Origin: Streptococcus mitis | GTDB taxonomy: Bacteria; Bacillota; Bacilli; Lactobacillales; Streptococcaceae | DNA: 64,000 nucleotides | Assembly (NCBI RefSeq): GCF_002860865.1 | Contig: NZ_PKIE01000004.1 | Coordinates: forward strand, 1 to 64,000 | Direction of reading: 5' to 3' | Shown: one piece after another, positions 30,283 to 38,297 of the stretch | Numbering within the stretch: position 1 is the first letter of the stretch | Layout of the letters: every line of letters starts with the position of its first letter | Translations under genes and position numbers: made by a program | Notes under the pieces: model-generated | Told to the model about the DNA's origin: nothing | Databases searched by the model: none | The model's input: the letters and a program-made list of their open reading frames with translations, nothing else

Positions 30283-31125
30283 ATGACGAAAATAGCTCTT
30301 CTTTCAGATATTCATGGAAATACCACCGCCTTGGAGGCTGTTTTGGCAGATGCTCGGCAGCTAGGAGTGGATGAATACTGGCTTTTGGGAGATATTCTCA
30401 TGCCAGGGACAGGGCGTAGAAGGATTTTGGACTTGTTGGCTCAACTACCTATTACGGCTAGAGTTTTGGGAAACTGGGAAGACAGTCTTTGGCATGGTGT
30501 CCGTAAGGAATTGGATAGTACTCGTCCCAGTCAACGCTATCTCTTGCGCCAGTGCCAGTATGTTTTAGAGGAAATATCCCTAGAAGAAATTGAACTGCTC
30601 CACAATCAACCACTCCAGATCCATCGTCAGTTTGGGAATTTGACGGTTGGAATTAGCCATCATCTGCCCGATAAGAACTGGGGGCGAGAGTTGATTCATA
30701 CTGGAGCGCAAGAGGATTTTGACCGCTTGGTGACAAACCCGCCTTGTGATATCGCTGTATATGGTCATATTCACCAGCAGTTGCTTCGTTATGGGACTGG
30801 TGGGCAATTGATTGTCAATCCGGGTTCGATTGGGCAACCTTTCTTTCTAGATGCCCAGTTGCGGAAGGACTTGCGGGCCCAGTATATGATTTTGGAGTTT
30901 GATGACAAGGGCTTGGTAGATATGAACTTCCGACGGGTAGACTACGATGTGGCAGCTGAATTGCAGCTGGCTAAAGATCTTAAACTTCCCTATTTTGAGG
31001 TTTACTATGAAAGTCTGGTCAATGGTATCCACCATACTCATCATCAGGAGTTTCTGAGAGAATTGGCCCAGAAAGAGGGCTATGATAGGGAGTTAGATAC
31101 CTGGTTAAAGGGTGGTAATGATTGA
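30283..31125 (+). CDS. Calcineurin-like metallophosphoesterase
   Basis: A 280-residue metallophosphoesterase. The metal-binding motifs are in order: LLSDIHGN (D-x-H), LLGDIL (GD), VLGNWED (GN-type), VYGHIHQ (GH-x-H) and the final VNPGSIGQP. This is the small YfcE/MJ0936-like subgroup, of unknown substrate in streptococci. ATG 30283 is preferred because GAGGAG lies six bases upstream; the in-frame ATG at 30277 abuts the SD. Its stop codon overlaps the -35 box of the next gene's promoter. Confidence 0.88.
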   Translation: MTKIALLSDIHGNTTALEAVLADARQLGVDEYWLLGDILMPGTGRRRILDLLAQLPITARVLGNWEDSLWHGVRKELDSTRPSQRYLLRQCQYVLEEISLEEIELLHNQPLQIHRQFGNLTVGISHHLPDKNWGRELIHTGAQEDFDRLVTNPPCDIAVYGHIHQQLLRYGTGGQLIVNPGSIGQPFFLDAQLRKDLRAQYMILEFDDKGLVDMNFRRVDYDVAAELQLAKDLKLPYFEVYYESLVNGIHHTHHQEFLRELAQKEGYDRELDTWLKGGND

Positions 31126-31149
31126 CATTACAACTAAAAAGGGTATAAT
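31122..31149 (+). promoter_or_regulatory. Promoter of sifR
   Basis: TTGACA (31122-31127) and TATAAT (31144-31149) are both consensus, with a 16-base spacer. The -35 overlaps the TGA stop of the phosphoesterase gene. This is one of the strongest-looking promoters in the window. Confidence 0.85.
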
Positions 31150-31200
31150 AATAGAAAAAGAAGAGTAGAGGCAGGGGAGCCTCGTAAAAAGGAGAAGAGG

Positions 31201-31638
31201 ATGCAAATTCCAAGTAGATTTACCATTGCGACTCATATGCTGATAATTATTGCCCTCGAGGGGAAGGAAAGCAAGGTGACCAGTGATTTTTTAGCTGCTA
31301 GTGTCGGGGTCAATCCTGTCATTATCAGAAAGACCTTGTCCCAGTTGAAGAAGGCAGAGTTGATTTCAGTAGCGCGTGGAACAGGGGGAACAGAGATTGT
31401 CAAGGACCTCAAGGACATTAGTCTATTAGACGTTTATCAAGCGGTTGAGTGTCTTGGTAAGACTGGTCAACTCTTCAGTTTCCATGACAATCCAAATCCA
31501 AATTGCCCAGTTGGAGCCCATATTCATGATGTTTTGGATCAAAAATTGGAGAGAATCCAGCTGGCTATGGAGGCTGAACTTGGTCAGACTAGTCTAGAGC
31601 AAGTTGTGGCCGATGCAGAGAGTCAAATGAAGGAGTGA
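31201..31638 (+). CDS. sifR: Rrf2-family repressor SifR
   Basis: A 145-residue Rrf2/IscR-like regulator with an N-terminal winged helix (FTIATHMLIIIAL; DFLAASVGVNPVIIRKTLSQLKKAGL-type helix) and a C-terminal dimer helix. It lacks the three-cysteine Fe-S cluster motif of IscR and keeps Cys102 in NPNCPVG, plus Cys84. In S. pneumoniae D39 the gene two places from psaR encodes SifR, a quinone sensor acting through a single conserved cysteine and repressing catechol-iron uptake and reductase genes. Position and Cys102 fit that protein; the name is therefore inferred from synteny. GGAGAAG precedes ATG 31201. Confidence 0.8.
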   Translation: MQIPSRFTIATHMLIIIALEGKESKVTSDFLAASVGVNPVIIRKTLSQLKKAELISVARGTGGTEIVKDLKDISLLDVYQAVECLGKTGQLFSFHDNPNPNCPVGAHIHDVLDQKLERIQLAMEAELGQTSLEQVVADAESQMKE

Positions 31639-31706
31639 GAGGGATAGATGCCCTCTTTTTCTCTATGTAAAATTGTGATAAAATAGAATCATTAAAGGAG
31701 GAAGAA

Positions 31707-32726
31707 ATGTATCTCGTTATAGGAATTGTATTAGCCTTTATAGTGTCATTTTGGAAGGATAATAGAAGTTTGTGGAATCCAGTATTATTCTTATTATCCC
31801 TCATTTCCAGTTATTTTTATCTAGGCTACCTTTTTTATCAAAATGGGTATGAGAAGATTCATTTCGCTTTTTTTATATTTCCCTTTATTTTACTTCCTTT
31901 TTTGCTTTTTCTAAGTGGCATCTTTCTAATCTATAATGGGGTCATTTTGTTGAAGCGAGAGGGACGTTCAAAGGCTAATTATCTCTCCATGCTCCTTGGA
32001 ATAGTCATTTTGCTATTTTTTGCTTTGATGTCATTTCGATTGGGAGGACGACATGAATTATTTTACACCAATCACTTTCTAAATATTTTATTTGCATTTA
32101 TTGCTTATTCTTACTTTATTTTTGGTTTTGCTTTTGTGGCTTTTATTCTGTACTCTATCTTGTATCTCTTTATTCCTAAGAAGAAGCATTATGATTTTAT
32201 TATCATTCATGGTGCAGGTTTGTTAGACGGAGAAAAGGTAACACCTTTGCTGAAGAGGAGAATTGATAAGGCAGTGGAAGCTTATCACAAGTCTAAGAAT
32301 CCTCATATCAAAATCATTGCTAGTGGTGGTCAAGGAGGAGATGAGAAGATTTCTGAAGCGCAGGCTATTACAAACTATCTGCTTGAAGAGACCGATGTTC
32401 CCCAAGATGGGATTATCCTGGAGGACCAATCAAGGACTACCTACGAGAACCTTCTCTTTTCTAAGGAACTTGGTGAGAAGCTGGTAGCCAAACCTCAATT
32501 CCTCTTTGTAACAAATGATTATCATGTCTTTAGAACAAGTACCTATGCTCGTAAGTTAAAAATGAAGGGAGATGGCCTCGGATGTAGGACGGCAGGCTAC
32601 TACATACCATCTGCTTTTATTCGGGAGTACGTGGCTCTCTGTGTTAAAATGAAATGGCTCTTCCTCGCCTTTTATGTTCCGATATTAGCTATCATTTTGC
32701 TAGCCTATAAAGGGGTTATTTGGTAG
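31707..32726 (+). CDS. YdcF/SanA-family (DUF218) membrane protein
   Basis: A 339-residue protein with about five N-terminal membrane helices (to ~residue 155) and a DUF218 domain (~residues 160-310). The domain includes FIIIHGAGLLDGEKVTPLL, IASGGQGGDEKISEAQAI, LEDQSRTTYENLLFS and FVTNDYHVFRTSTYARK, followed by a last helix. DUF218 proteins such as SanA and ElyC influence envelope integrity and lipid-carrier use; no enzyme activity is firmly set. SD AGGAGG lies upstream of ATG 31707. A strong bidirectional terminator follows. Confidence 0.85.
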   Translation: MYLVIGIVLAFIVSFWKDNRSLWNPVLFLLSLISSYFYLGYLFYQNGYEKIHFAFFIFPFILLPFLLFLSGIFLIYNGVILLKREGRSKANYLSMLLGIVILLFFALMSFRLGGRHELFYTNHFLNILFAFIAYSYFIFGFAFVAFILYSILYLFIPKKKHYDFIIIHGAGLLDGEKVTPLLKRRIDKAVEAYHKSKNPHIKIIASGGQGGDEKISEAQAITNYLLEETDVPQDGIILEDQSRTTYENLLFSKELGEKLVAKPQFLFVTNDYHVFRTSTYARKLKMKGDGLGCRTAGYYIPSAFIREYVALCVKMKWLFLAFYVPILAIILLAYKGVIW

Positions 32727-32738
32727 TTAGATTTTATT

Positions 32739-32788
32739 AAAAAAGACTTAGAATGCATATGAAAGTATGTATTCTAGGTCTTTTGTTT
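32739..32788. terminator. Convergent terminator between the YdcF-type and Mbeg1-like genes
   Basis: AAAAAGACTTAGAATGCATA (from 32740) pairs with TATGTATTCTAGGTCTTTT (32766-32784), loop TGAAAG, with A and T runs on either side. Confidence 0.9.
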
Positions 32789-32814
32789 TGTATTCATTTG
32801 ATTTTTGAAAGGTA

Positions 32815-33888
32815 CTATCTATTTTTCCAGGCTTGGTAACGGGTATCAATCAATAACTGGGTAAGGCGTCCCATGGTTTCCCTTTCTTCTGGAGTGAGGG
32901 ATTGCGCTTGGACAAAGAGATGATGAATGTGTTCAATAGCCTTGAAGGAAGACAAGTCATTGATGGAGCTAATACCAGCATCAAGAATGGTGCCAAAGAA
33001 GAGATCGAAGTAGAGCTGGAGTTCTTCGTCAGGGACTGTGGCCACCCATTCTTTGAAGGTTGTGTCAACTTGTTGGCTATCACTGTTGGTCTTATCCAGT
33101 TGGACGAAGTGCTTGTCCTCAATCTGCCAACTAAAGGTATCGTGCTGGGCGATACCACCTAAGGCAGTACTGTGCACGATGATTTGGTGGGCCGGAATTT
33201 CCAACATCATACCGATGATGGAACCTTGTGGTATGAAGACCTTGGTTTTATCCATTATCCTTTGATAGCTCTCAGTTTGTGTCAGTTCTTTGTGGAGACC
33301 GGGAGCATCAAAGGTATAAACTGCTGTGATCTGATTTTGCAAGTTTTTCTCAATTTGACTAGCAGCATAGATGGCTAGATTTCCTCCCTTGGAATGCCCA
33401 GCCAGAATGACCTTTTGCTTAGGATGTTGGGCAAAAAAGTTCTTTAAATAGCGAAGGGCGTGCTTTTGAGCAGGAATTTCCTTCATATAGGTCAGGTGGA
33501 AATCTTCCTTCCAGCCAATGATACTGTCATCTGTCCCACGAAAGACAATCAGATAGGTATCAAGAGTGAGGCGGTAGGTCATAGCAGCAAATTGCTTTTG
33601 CAGCTCAGGGTCGATGTCGTTGATAAAATGGGAGAGTTTGCAATTTTTGAAGCGCTTGTGTTGAGCTAGCTCATCCAATAGCTGGAGGCGATTTTTGCTG
33701 GTCAACATGTTAGGTTCTCTTGGAACCTGAGGTGCCAGGTCTAAAAGTCGCTGAGGAGCTGTGGAGACCAGATTATCAAAGGAGAGGTAGGTGATTTCTG
33801 TTAAGGCTAGAATGTCTAATTCATTTAAAGGAAGGTCGTAAAAGGAATCGTGTGCGACATCTTTCAGGTAGTCAAAAATATTGGTCAT
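32815..33888 (-). CDS. Mbeg1-like alpha/beta-hydrolase (DUF2974)
   Basis: A 357-residue protein with lipase-fold features: nucleophile elbow AGHSKGGNLAIYAA (GxSxG, ~residue 168), preceded by LIVFRGTDDSIIGWKEDF. This is the layout of DUF2974 ('Mbeg1-like') proteins common in streptococci. No signal peptide, so it is cytosolic. Catalytic Asp and His are not certain; candidates are in YTFDAPG and IVHSTALGGIAQHD. Substrate unknown. It is convergent with the YdcF-type gene and shares its terminator. Confidence 0.82.
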   Translation of the reverse strand: MTNIFDYLKDVAHDSFYDLPLNELDILALTEITYLSFDNLVSTAPQRLLDLAPQVPREPNMLTSKNRLQLLDELAQHKRFKNCKLSHFINDIDPELQKQFAAMTYRLTLDTYLIVFRGTDDSIIGWKEDFHLTYMKEIPAQKHALRYLKNFFAQHPKQKVILAGHSKGGNLAIYAASQIEKNLQNQITAVYTFDAPGLHKELTQTESYQRIMDKTKVFIPQGSIIGMMLEIPAHQIIVHSTALGGIAQHDTFSWQIEDKHFVQLDKTNSDSQQVDTTFKEWVATVPDEELQLYFDLFFGTILDAGISSINDLSSFKAIEHIHHLFVQAQSLTPEERETMGRLTQLLIDTRYQAWKNR

Positions 33889-34011
33889 AAGAACTCCTTT
33901 CTTTTTATTTATCTTATCACAATCACATATAATTTACTAGTTGGTTTGTACGAGCTCTCTACATACTAACCTATAATGGTATGATTCAGACACATAGAAG
34001 ACAGTTTGCTT

Positions 34012-34788
34012 TTATTTCAAACCTCTAAACATACTTGTTTGTATCTGTTTGTCGTCAATCCCATTCTCTTTTAAGAAATTTTTCATCTCATTTATATCAT
34101 CAGGTTGGCCGGTTAAGAGATAAATAGCTTGGTTACCGTATTTCATAACCGCATTTTTTAAAAATGCTTGGCTTTGAGAAAAGGTTTCGCTAGTTTTATA
34201 AGTTAGATTCGGATTATTCTTACTAAGCTCTCTTAACTCATTATCAAAAATGTTTACTCCTTTGTCTAAATGATTAAGAATGATGGAGCGCTTACCAGCC
34301 CACTCTTTCACAACTGGACGTAGAGTAGAAATACCGACATCAGAGGCAAAACAAACCAGTGCTTGGTCATTGTCTTTAACAGATAAAGATGACTCCAGCC
34401 AACTCATCTCAATTTTACTACCAGCTGGTAAATGTGTTAAGGTTTCCTTAAACACGCTACCACTATTATGGGTTACAATAAGAATTTCATCCTCATCAGG
34501 AGTGGAAGCAAGGGTTAGCCATCGGCTAGCCTGATCCTCCTTTACTGGACTTTTGTCTGGACCAAACGAGCTGTCAGGAAGCTTAAACTGAGCATAGGAG
34601 CCAGCTTTCCATATTTGATTTTTTGGTTTTGTGATGTGAACTAAATACAAATCTCCGCTGGGATTTTCAATGGATTTTATCGATAAAGTTTGACTTCGTC
34701 CAAGATAGGTAATGATTCCCCAAGATATAAAGCCGAGCACTCCAAGTGTAGTTAGAATAATTATGAACATTTTTTTCCCTCGTTTCAT
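34012..34788 (-). CDS. Membrane-anchored FAD/NAD-binding reductase-like protein
   Basis: A 258-residue protein: one N-terminal TM (~residues 7-29), then a ferredoxin-NADP+ reductase-type fold. The FAD motif RWLTLASTPDEDEI (R-x-L-[ST]) and the phosphate-loop-like AGSKIEMSWLESSL are present. The NAD(P) segment LVCFASDVGISTLRPVVK corresponds to the usual GG-x-G-[IT]-P, with SDVG replacing GG-x-G, so nucleotide binding may be altered. It lacks the heme-bearing ferric-reductase membrane domain. It lies 88 bases downstream of a TetR gene on the same strand, with matching operator-like repeats before both. A surface redox or ferric-reductase role is possible. Confidence 0.75.
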   Translation of the reverse strand: MKRGKKMFIIILTTLGVLGFISWGIITYLGRSQTLSIKSIENPSGDLYLVHITKPKNQIWKAGSYAQFKLPDSSFGPDKSPVKEDQASRWLTLASTPDEDEILIVTHNSGSVFKETLTHLPAGSKIEMSWLESSLSVKDNDQALVCFASDVGISTLRPVVKEWAGKRSIILNHLDKGVNIFDNELRELSKNNPNLTYKTSETFSQSQAFLKNAVMKYGNQAIYLLTGQPDDINEMKNFLKENGIDDKQIQTSMFRGLK

Positions 34789-34818
34789 TTTTAACTCCTA
34801 TAGTGTAGTAATTTTCTA

Positions 34819-34845
34819 TGAATGAATAATATTTTTTTTCATTCA
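34819..34845 (-). promoter_or_regulatory. TetR-type operator before the reductase gene
   Basis: TGAATGAA (34819-34826) and TTCATTCA (34838-34845) form an inverted repeat with an 11-base AT-rich centre. The same 8-base half-sites flank the centre at 35459-35486 upstream of the TetR gene. Confidence 0.72.
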
Positions 34846-34876
34846 ATAATTTCCAAAAAATAAAGAAAAGATTTCT

Positions 34877-35440
34877 TTATTTCAGTATTCCTTTAATGAA
34901 GTTGGTTGCTAGTATTTCTACAGTTTTGCTAATATCTGGAAAATCATTTTCTGTGATATGCATATCCATGTAGTAAAATAGGTTGTAAACTTGTAAAATA
35001 TCTTGAATTTTTTCTGGAGAATGGCCTTCAGCCTGCAAACGATGAGTAAAGGTTTTCACGAGAAATTGATGAAATGGATTCGTGACTTTTCCTTCTTCTG
35101 AGGAATAGTAGCTATGCAACTCATCTGCTATGGCAGGATTGTACCATTCTGCAAGGATTTTATTGGAAGAAACGAGTGCTCTGGATTGAGCAAAGAGTTG
35201 ACTAATAAGATCAATCATATCAATTTCCCAATCCAGTTCTTCGACCATAGTTTGGCGAACACGGTTGTTTTCATCAATATAGATATCTAAAAAAATAGCT
35301 TCTTTACTTTCGTAATAGTTATAAAAAGATCCGACTGCCATATGAGCTTGTCTAGCAATTTCTGAAATTCCTGTCGCCTTGTATCCTTTTTTTGAAAAAA
35401 CTTCATAAGCTGCGGATTTCAAAGTCTGTTTTTTGTCCAA
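34877..35440 (-). CDS. TetR-family transcriptional regulator
   Basis: A 187-residue regulator with the TetR DNA-binding domain at the N-terminus (AAYEVFSKKGYKATGISEIARQ, then AHMAVGSFYNYYESKEAIFLDIY) and a helical ligand domain (residues ~60-187) not assignable to a known ligand. It is transcribed in the same direction as the reductase gene, 88 bases upstream. Near-identical inverted repeats lie 19 bases before its own start and before the reductase, so it probably represses both. This pair is absent from the pneumococcal order I remember, suggesting accessory content. Confidence 0.88.
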   Translation of the reverse strand: MDKKQTLKSAAYEVFSKKGYKATGISEIARQAHMAVGSFYNYYESKEAIFLDIYIDENNRVRQTMVEELDWEIDMIDLISQLFAQSRALVSSNKILAEWYNPAIADELHSYYSSEEGKVTNPFHQFLVKTFTHRLQAEGHSPEKIQDILQVYNLFYYMDMHITENDFPDISKTVEILATNFIKGILK

Positions 35441-35458
35441 TTTGATTCACCTCTTTTC

Positions 35459-35486
35459 TGAATGAATATTAAATATTGTTCATTCA
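35459..35486 (-). promoter_or_regulatory. Autoregulatory operator of the TetR gene
   Basis: TGAATGAA (35459-35466) and TTCATTCA (35479-35486) with centre TATTAAATATTG give a near-perfect 28-base palindrome, 19 bases before the TetR ATG. Confidence 0.75.
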
Positions 35487-35763
35487 CATCTTAACAAATC
35501 TTTTTCAGATTGTCAATCTGAAAGCCAGAACTTTTTACGGATACCACTCGATAAGGAGCGTTTCAATGTTAGAAGAGTATAGAGTGTCGTTTTAACTACA
35601 CTCAAGGTTTGGAAGAATAGATATAAATTTTGGTTAAGGGGATGGATAAAAGAACTGAAATGAAGGTTGAAAAAATTAAAAATAAAAGGGTAGTGCTGGC
35701 ACTATGTCTAAAAATAAGGTATGATATCAATGGGGTTATTCACTATCTGTTTTTGAGCTGTTG

Positions 35764-35814
35764 TGACAAGGAAATGTCAAAAAAGTATTAGATACTAAGC
35801 CCTCTATTTATACT
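35764..35814 (+). promoter_or_regulatory. Two-component operon promoter with BceR-type inverted repeat
   Basis: TGACA (35764-35768)-N6-TGTCA (35775-35779) is an inverted repeat of the kind bound by BceR-like regulators. It lies ~30 bases before the -10 TATACT (35809-35814), whose -35 region (TATTAG) is poor, fitting an activator-dependent promoter. The rest of 35490-35760 has no gene I can support. Confidence 0.55.
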
Positions 35815-35854
35815 AAAGGATTTAAGACTCCTAAAATTAGCAAAGGAGAATCAG

Positions 35855-36532
35855 ATGCACAAGATTTTATTAGTAGAAGATGATCAGGTTATTCGTCAAC
35901 AAGTCGGAAAAATGCTCTCTGAATGGGGATTTGAAGTGGTCCTGGTAGAAGACTTTATGGAAGTTTTGAGTCTATTTGTTCAGTCGGAACCTCATCTGGT
36001 CCTCATGGATATTGGTTTGCCCTTGTTTAATGGCTATCACTGGTGTCAGGAAATTCGCAAGATTTCCAAGGTCCCCATCATGTTTCTGTCTTCGAGAGAC
36101 CAGGCTATGGATATTGTCATGGCAATCAATATGGGGGCGGATGACTTTGTGACCAAGCCTTTTGACCAGCAGGTTCTTTTAGCCAAGGTTCAGGGCTTGT
36201 TGCGTCGTTCCTATGAGTTTGGGCGTGACGAGAGTTTACTGGAATATGCTGGTGTTATCCTCAATACCAAATCCATGGATTTACATTATCAAGGGCAAGT
36301 CTTGAATTTGACCAAGAACGAATTCCAGATTTTACGAGTTTTGTTTGAGCATGCAGGCAATATCGTAGCGCGTGATGACCTGATGCGGGAACTTTGGAAC
36401 AGTGACTTTTTCATTGATGACAATACCCTATCTGTCAATGTGGCTCGATTGCGTAAAAAGTTGGAAGAGCAGGGGTTGGTAGGATTTATCGAGACCAAGA
36501 AAGGGATAGGGTACGGACTGAAGCATGCTTGA
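35855..36532 (+). CDS. OmpR-type response regulator (BceR-like, pneumococcal TCS01)
   Basis: A 225-residue regulator: receiver domain with acidic pocket VEDD and phospho-acceptor Asp52 (LVLMDIGLP), Thr/Lys switch residues (FLSSRD; VTKPFD), then an OmpR winged helix (residues ~130-222; ARDDLMRELWNSDFF, VNVARLRKKLEE). By position next to thrS and by type it matches pneumococcal TCS01, reported to control a BceAB-type transporter and bacitracin/antimicrobial-peptide resistance. No BceAB genes lie here, so the target is elsewhere. SD AAAGGAG; it overlaps the kinase gene by eight bases. Confidence 0.92.
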   Translation: MHKILLVEDDQVIRQQVGKMLSEWGFEVVLVEDFMEVLSLFVQSEPHLVLMDIGLPLFNGYHWCQEIRKISKVPIMFLSSRDQAMDIVMAINMGADDFVTKPFDQQVLLAKVQGLLRRSYEFGRDESLLEYAGVILNTKSMDLHYQGQVLNLTKNEFQILRVLFEHAGNIVARDDLMRELWNSDFFIDDNTLSVNVARLRKKLEEQGLVGFIETKKGIGYGLKHA

Positions 36533-37499
36533 TTGGAAACAATTTTTTCTAGCCTATCTGCGTTCCCGTAGTCGTCTGTTTGTCTATCTGATTTCTTTGA
36601 CGTTTCTGCTCTTACTCTTTCAGTTTTTATTTGCCAGTTTGGGAATTTACTTTCTCTACTTTTTCCTGCTGTGTTGCTTTGTAACCATTTTATTTTTCGC
36701 TTGGGACATATTGGTAGAAATGCAGGTATATCGTCAGGAAATTCTCTATGGGGAGAGGGAAGCTCAGTCTCCTTTGGAAAGAGTTTTAGCAGAAAAATTA
36801 GAAGCGCGTGAGATGGAACTTTATCAGCAGAGATCAGATTCAGAAAGAAAACTGACGGATTTACTGGATTACTATACCTTGTGGGTCCATCAGATTAAGA
36901 CCCCCATTGCAGCCAGTCAACTCTTAGTTGCAGAAGTAGCCGACCGCCAACTGAAGCAGCAATTAGAACAGGAAATTTTCAAGATTGATTCCTATACCAA
37001 TCTAGTTTTACAGTACCTGCGTTTAGAAAGTTTCCATGATGATTTGGTCTTGAAGCAGGTGCAAATTGAGGACTTGGTCAAGGAAATAATTCGTAAATAT
37101 GCTCTTTTCTTTATTCAAAAAGGCCTAAATGTCAACCTATATGACCTTGATAAAGAAATTGTGACGGATAAGAAGTGGTTACTAGTGGTCATTGAACAAA
37201 TTATCTCAAATAGTCTCAAGTACACCAAGGAAGGTGGTCTGGAGATTTATATGGAAGGCCAGGAACTCTGTATCAAGGATACGGGAATCGGGATAAAAAA
37301 CAGTGATGTCCTCCGAGTCTTTGAACGTGGCTTCTCAGGATATAATGGACGCCTAACTCAGCAGTCATCTGGACTTGGCCTCTATCTATCTAAGAAAATT
37401 TCTGAAGAACTGGGGCACCAGATTCGTATCGAGTCTGAGGTTGGAAAAGGAACGATAGTGCGGATTCAGTTTGCTCAAGTAAACTTAGTCCTTGAGTGA
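36525..37499 (+). CDS. Intramembrane-sensing histidine kinase (BceS-like, TCS01)
   Basis: A 324-residue kinase with two adjacent TM helices (~residues 18-38 and 42-60) and almost no extracellular loop, the hallmark of intramembrane-sensing kinases that rely on a BceAB transporter as sensor. The phospho-acceptor His122 is in LWVHQIKTPIAA. ATPase boxes are EQIISNSLKYT (N), DTGIGI (G1) and SSGLGLYLSKK (G2). It overlaps the response-regulator gene by eight bases. The 790-base gap after it holds the remnants listed next. Confidence 0.92.
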   Translation: MLDWKQFFLAYLRSRSRLFVYLISLTFLLLLFQFLFASLGIYFLYFFLLCCFVTILFFAWDILVEMQVYRQEILYGEREAQSPLERVLAEKLEAREMELYQQRSDSERKLTDLLDYYTLWVHQIKTPIAASQLLVAEVADRQLKQQLEQEIFKIDSYTNLVLQYLRLESFHDDLVLKQVQIEDLVKEIIRKYALFFIQKGLNVNLYDLDKEIVTDKKWLLVVIEQIISNSLKYTKEGGLEIYMEGQELCIKDTGIGIKNSDVLRVFERGFSGYNGRLTQQSSGLGLYLSKKISEELGHQIRIESEVGKGTIVRIQFAQVNLVLE

Positions 37500-37610
37500 G
37501 AAGAGACAATGAGTTTTTACCCAATCTCTTTTTGCTATATTTCAGGATATTTGAAGACTGTTTTTTACAAAACCAATAATAGAATTTTTAATACGGAATA
37601 TAGTATAAAT

Positions 37611-37897
37611 ACTGGTTCAAAGTGAAGTTTTGTATGCTTTATACTTTTGTTGAGTATAAAATCTATAAACTAAGGGTGAATTACAAAAATTAATTTGAGA
37701 TGAAGTGAATTGTAGACTTGGGAAATGTCTCCTATTCGATTTCAGAATGAATCGTTGATACAGGATTAAAAGAACTGCAGCTTTCTTTTTATTTTGAATG
37801 AGATAGGTGTATATAGATTTGTGTAACTGGTGTAGAACTGTTTCCAAGAATTTATTGAATGTATCGAATACACACATCCTATTGATTTTGAACCAGT
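37611..37897. repeat. Inverted-repeat-bounded non-coding segment (possible small non-autonomous element)
   Basis: ACTGGTTCAAA (37611-37621) recurs inverted as TTTGAACCAGT (37887-37897), bounding ~287 AT-rich bases with no credible gene. A minus-strand frame of 86 codons inside it has no SD and no recognisable product. No target duplication was confirmed. Confidence 0.35.
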
Positions 37898-37947
37898 TTT
37901 TAATTTCTAAATGTTATAATAGTTTTATCAAGTAAAAGGAGACTACC

Positions 37948-38058
37948 ATGATTGGAGACAATATAAAATTCTTACGAAAATCACATAATCTGATATAACC
38001 AGAATTTTCACGGATTGTGGGTGTGTCACGAAATAGCCTAAATCGTTAGAAAAACTGA
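37948..38058 (+). pseudogene. XRE/Cro-type regulator, broken
   Basis: ATG 37948 with AAAAGGAGA upstream and extended -10 TGTTATAAT at 37912-37920 begins a clear helix-turn-helix: MIGDNIKFLRKSHNL, then PEFSRIVGVSRNSLNR. The frame is interrupted by TAA at 37996 (expected CAA in the usual T-Q), TAG at 38047 (expected TAT in R-Y-E-N-G) and TGA at 38056 (expected GGA). After ~37 codons the homology stops and a different frame takes over (see 38061). Three stops in a short stretch mean old decay. It lies upstream of an ABC exporter gene that it presumably once regulated. Confidence 0.8.
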
Positions 38059-38060
38059 AA

Positions 38061-38282
38061 AAGCTTACTTTCAATAGAAGTGTTGGAAATATTCATTTTA
38101 CATCTATCAAAGAAACATGGGATAGACCTATATTTTACAAAATAGCAAATTATATTTTGAATGATAGTAAAAACTGCAGAACTTGTGTGATTTACAATTA
38201 TTGCACTCAATGTCTGAGTATTGCACTGTCTGAAATAAGGAATAGTAGAGATTGTTCTGAGATATGTAAAAAAACGCATTAG
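38061..38282 (+). pseudogene. Probable SPASM-domain tail of a radical-SAM peptide maturase, 5'-truncated
   Basis: A frame open from 38037 to the stop at 38280-38282 has no plausible start but reads as a SPASM-type C-terminus. GNIHFTSIKETW (the common GNI...SLxEIW segment) is followed by a helix and then CRTCVIYNYCTQC, i.e. C-x2-C-x5-C-x2-C, and a last pair C-x3-C (DCSEIC). SPASM domains bind auxiliary Fe-S clusters in radical-SAM enzymes that modify ribosomal peptides. The N-terminal radical-SAM core and any precursor peptide are missing. The fragment abuts the broken XRE gene and ends 15 bases before the ABC exporter, so a deletion probably fused the two. Based on motif memory. Confidence 0.55.
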
Positions 38283-38297
38283 CAAGGAGTATCGTAT

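Noticed and set aside
35642..35791. A 49-codon frame (MDKRTEMKVEKIKNK...) upstream of the response regulator
   Set aside because: Its end covers the inverted repeat and spacer of the two-component promoter, SD spacing is poor and the composition looks random. Treated as non-coding.
37617..37877. 86-codon minus-strand frame
   Set aside because: No ribosome site, no recognisable motif, and it fills an inverted-repeat-bounded AT-rich segment.
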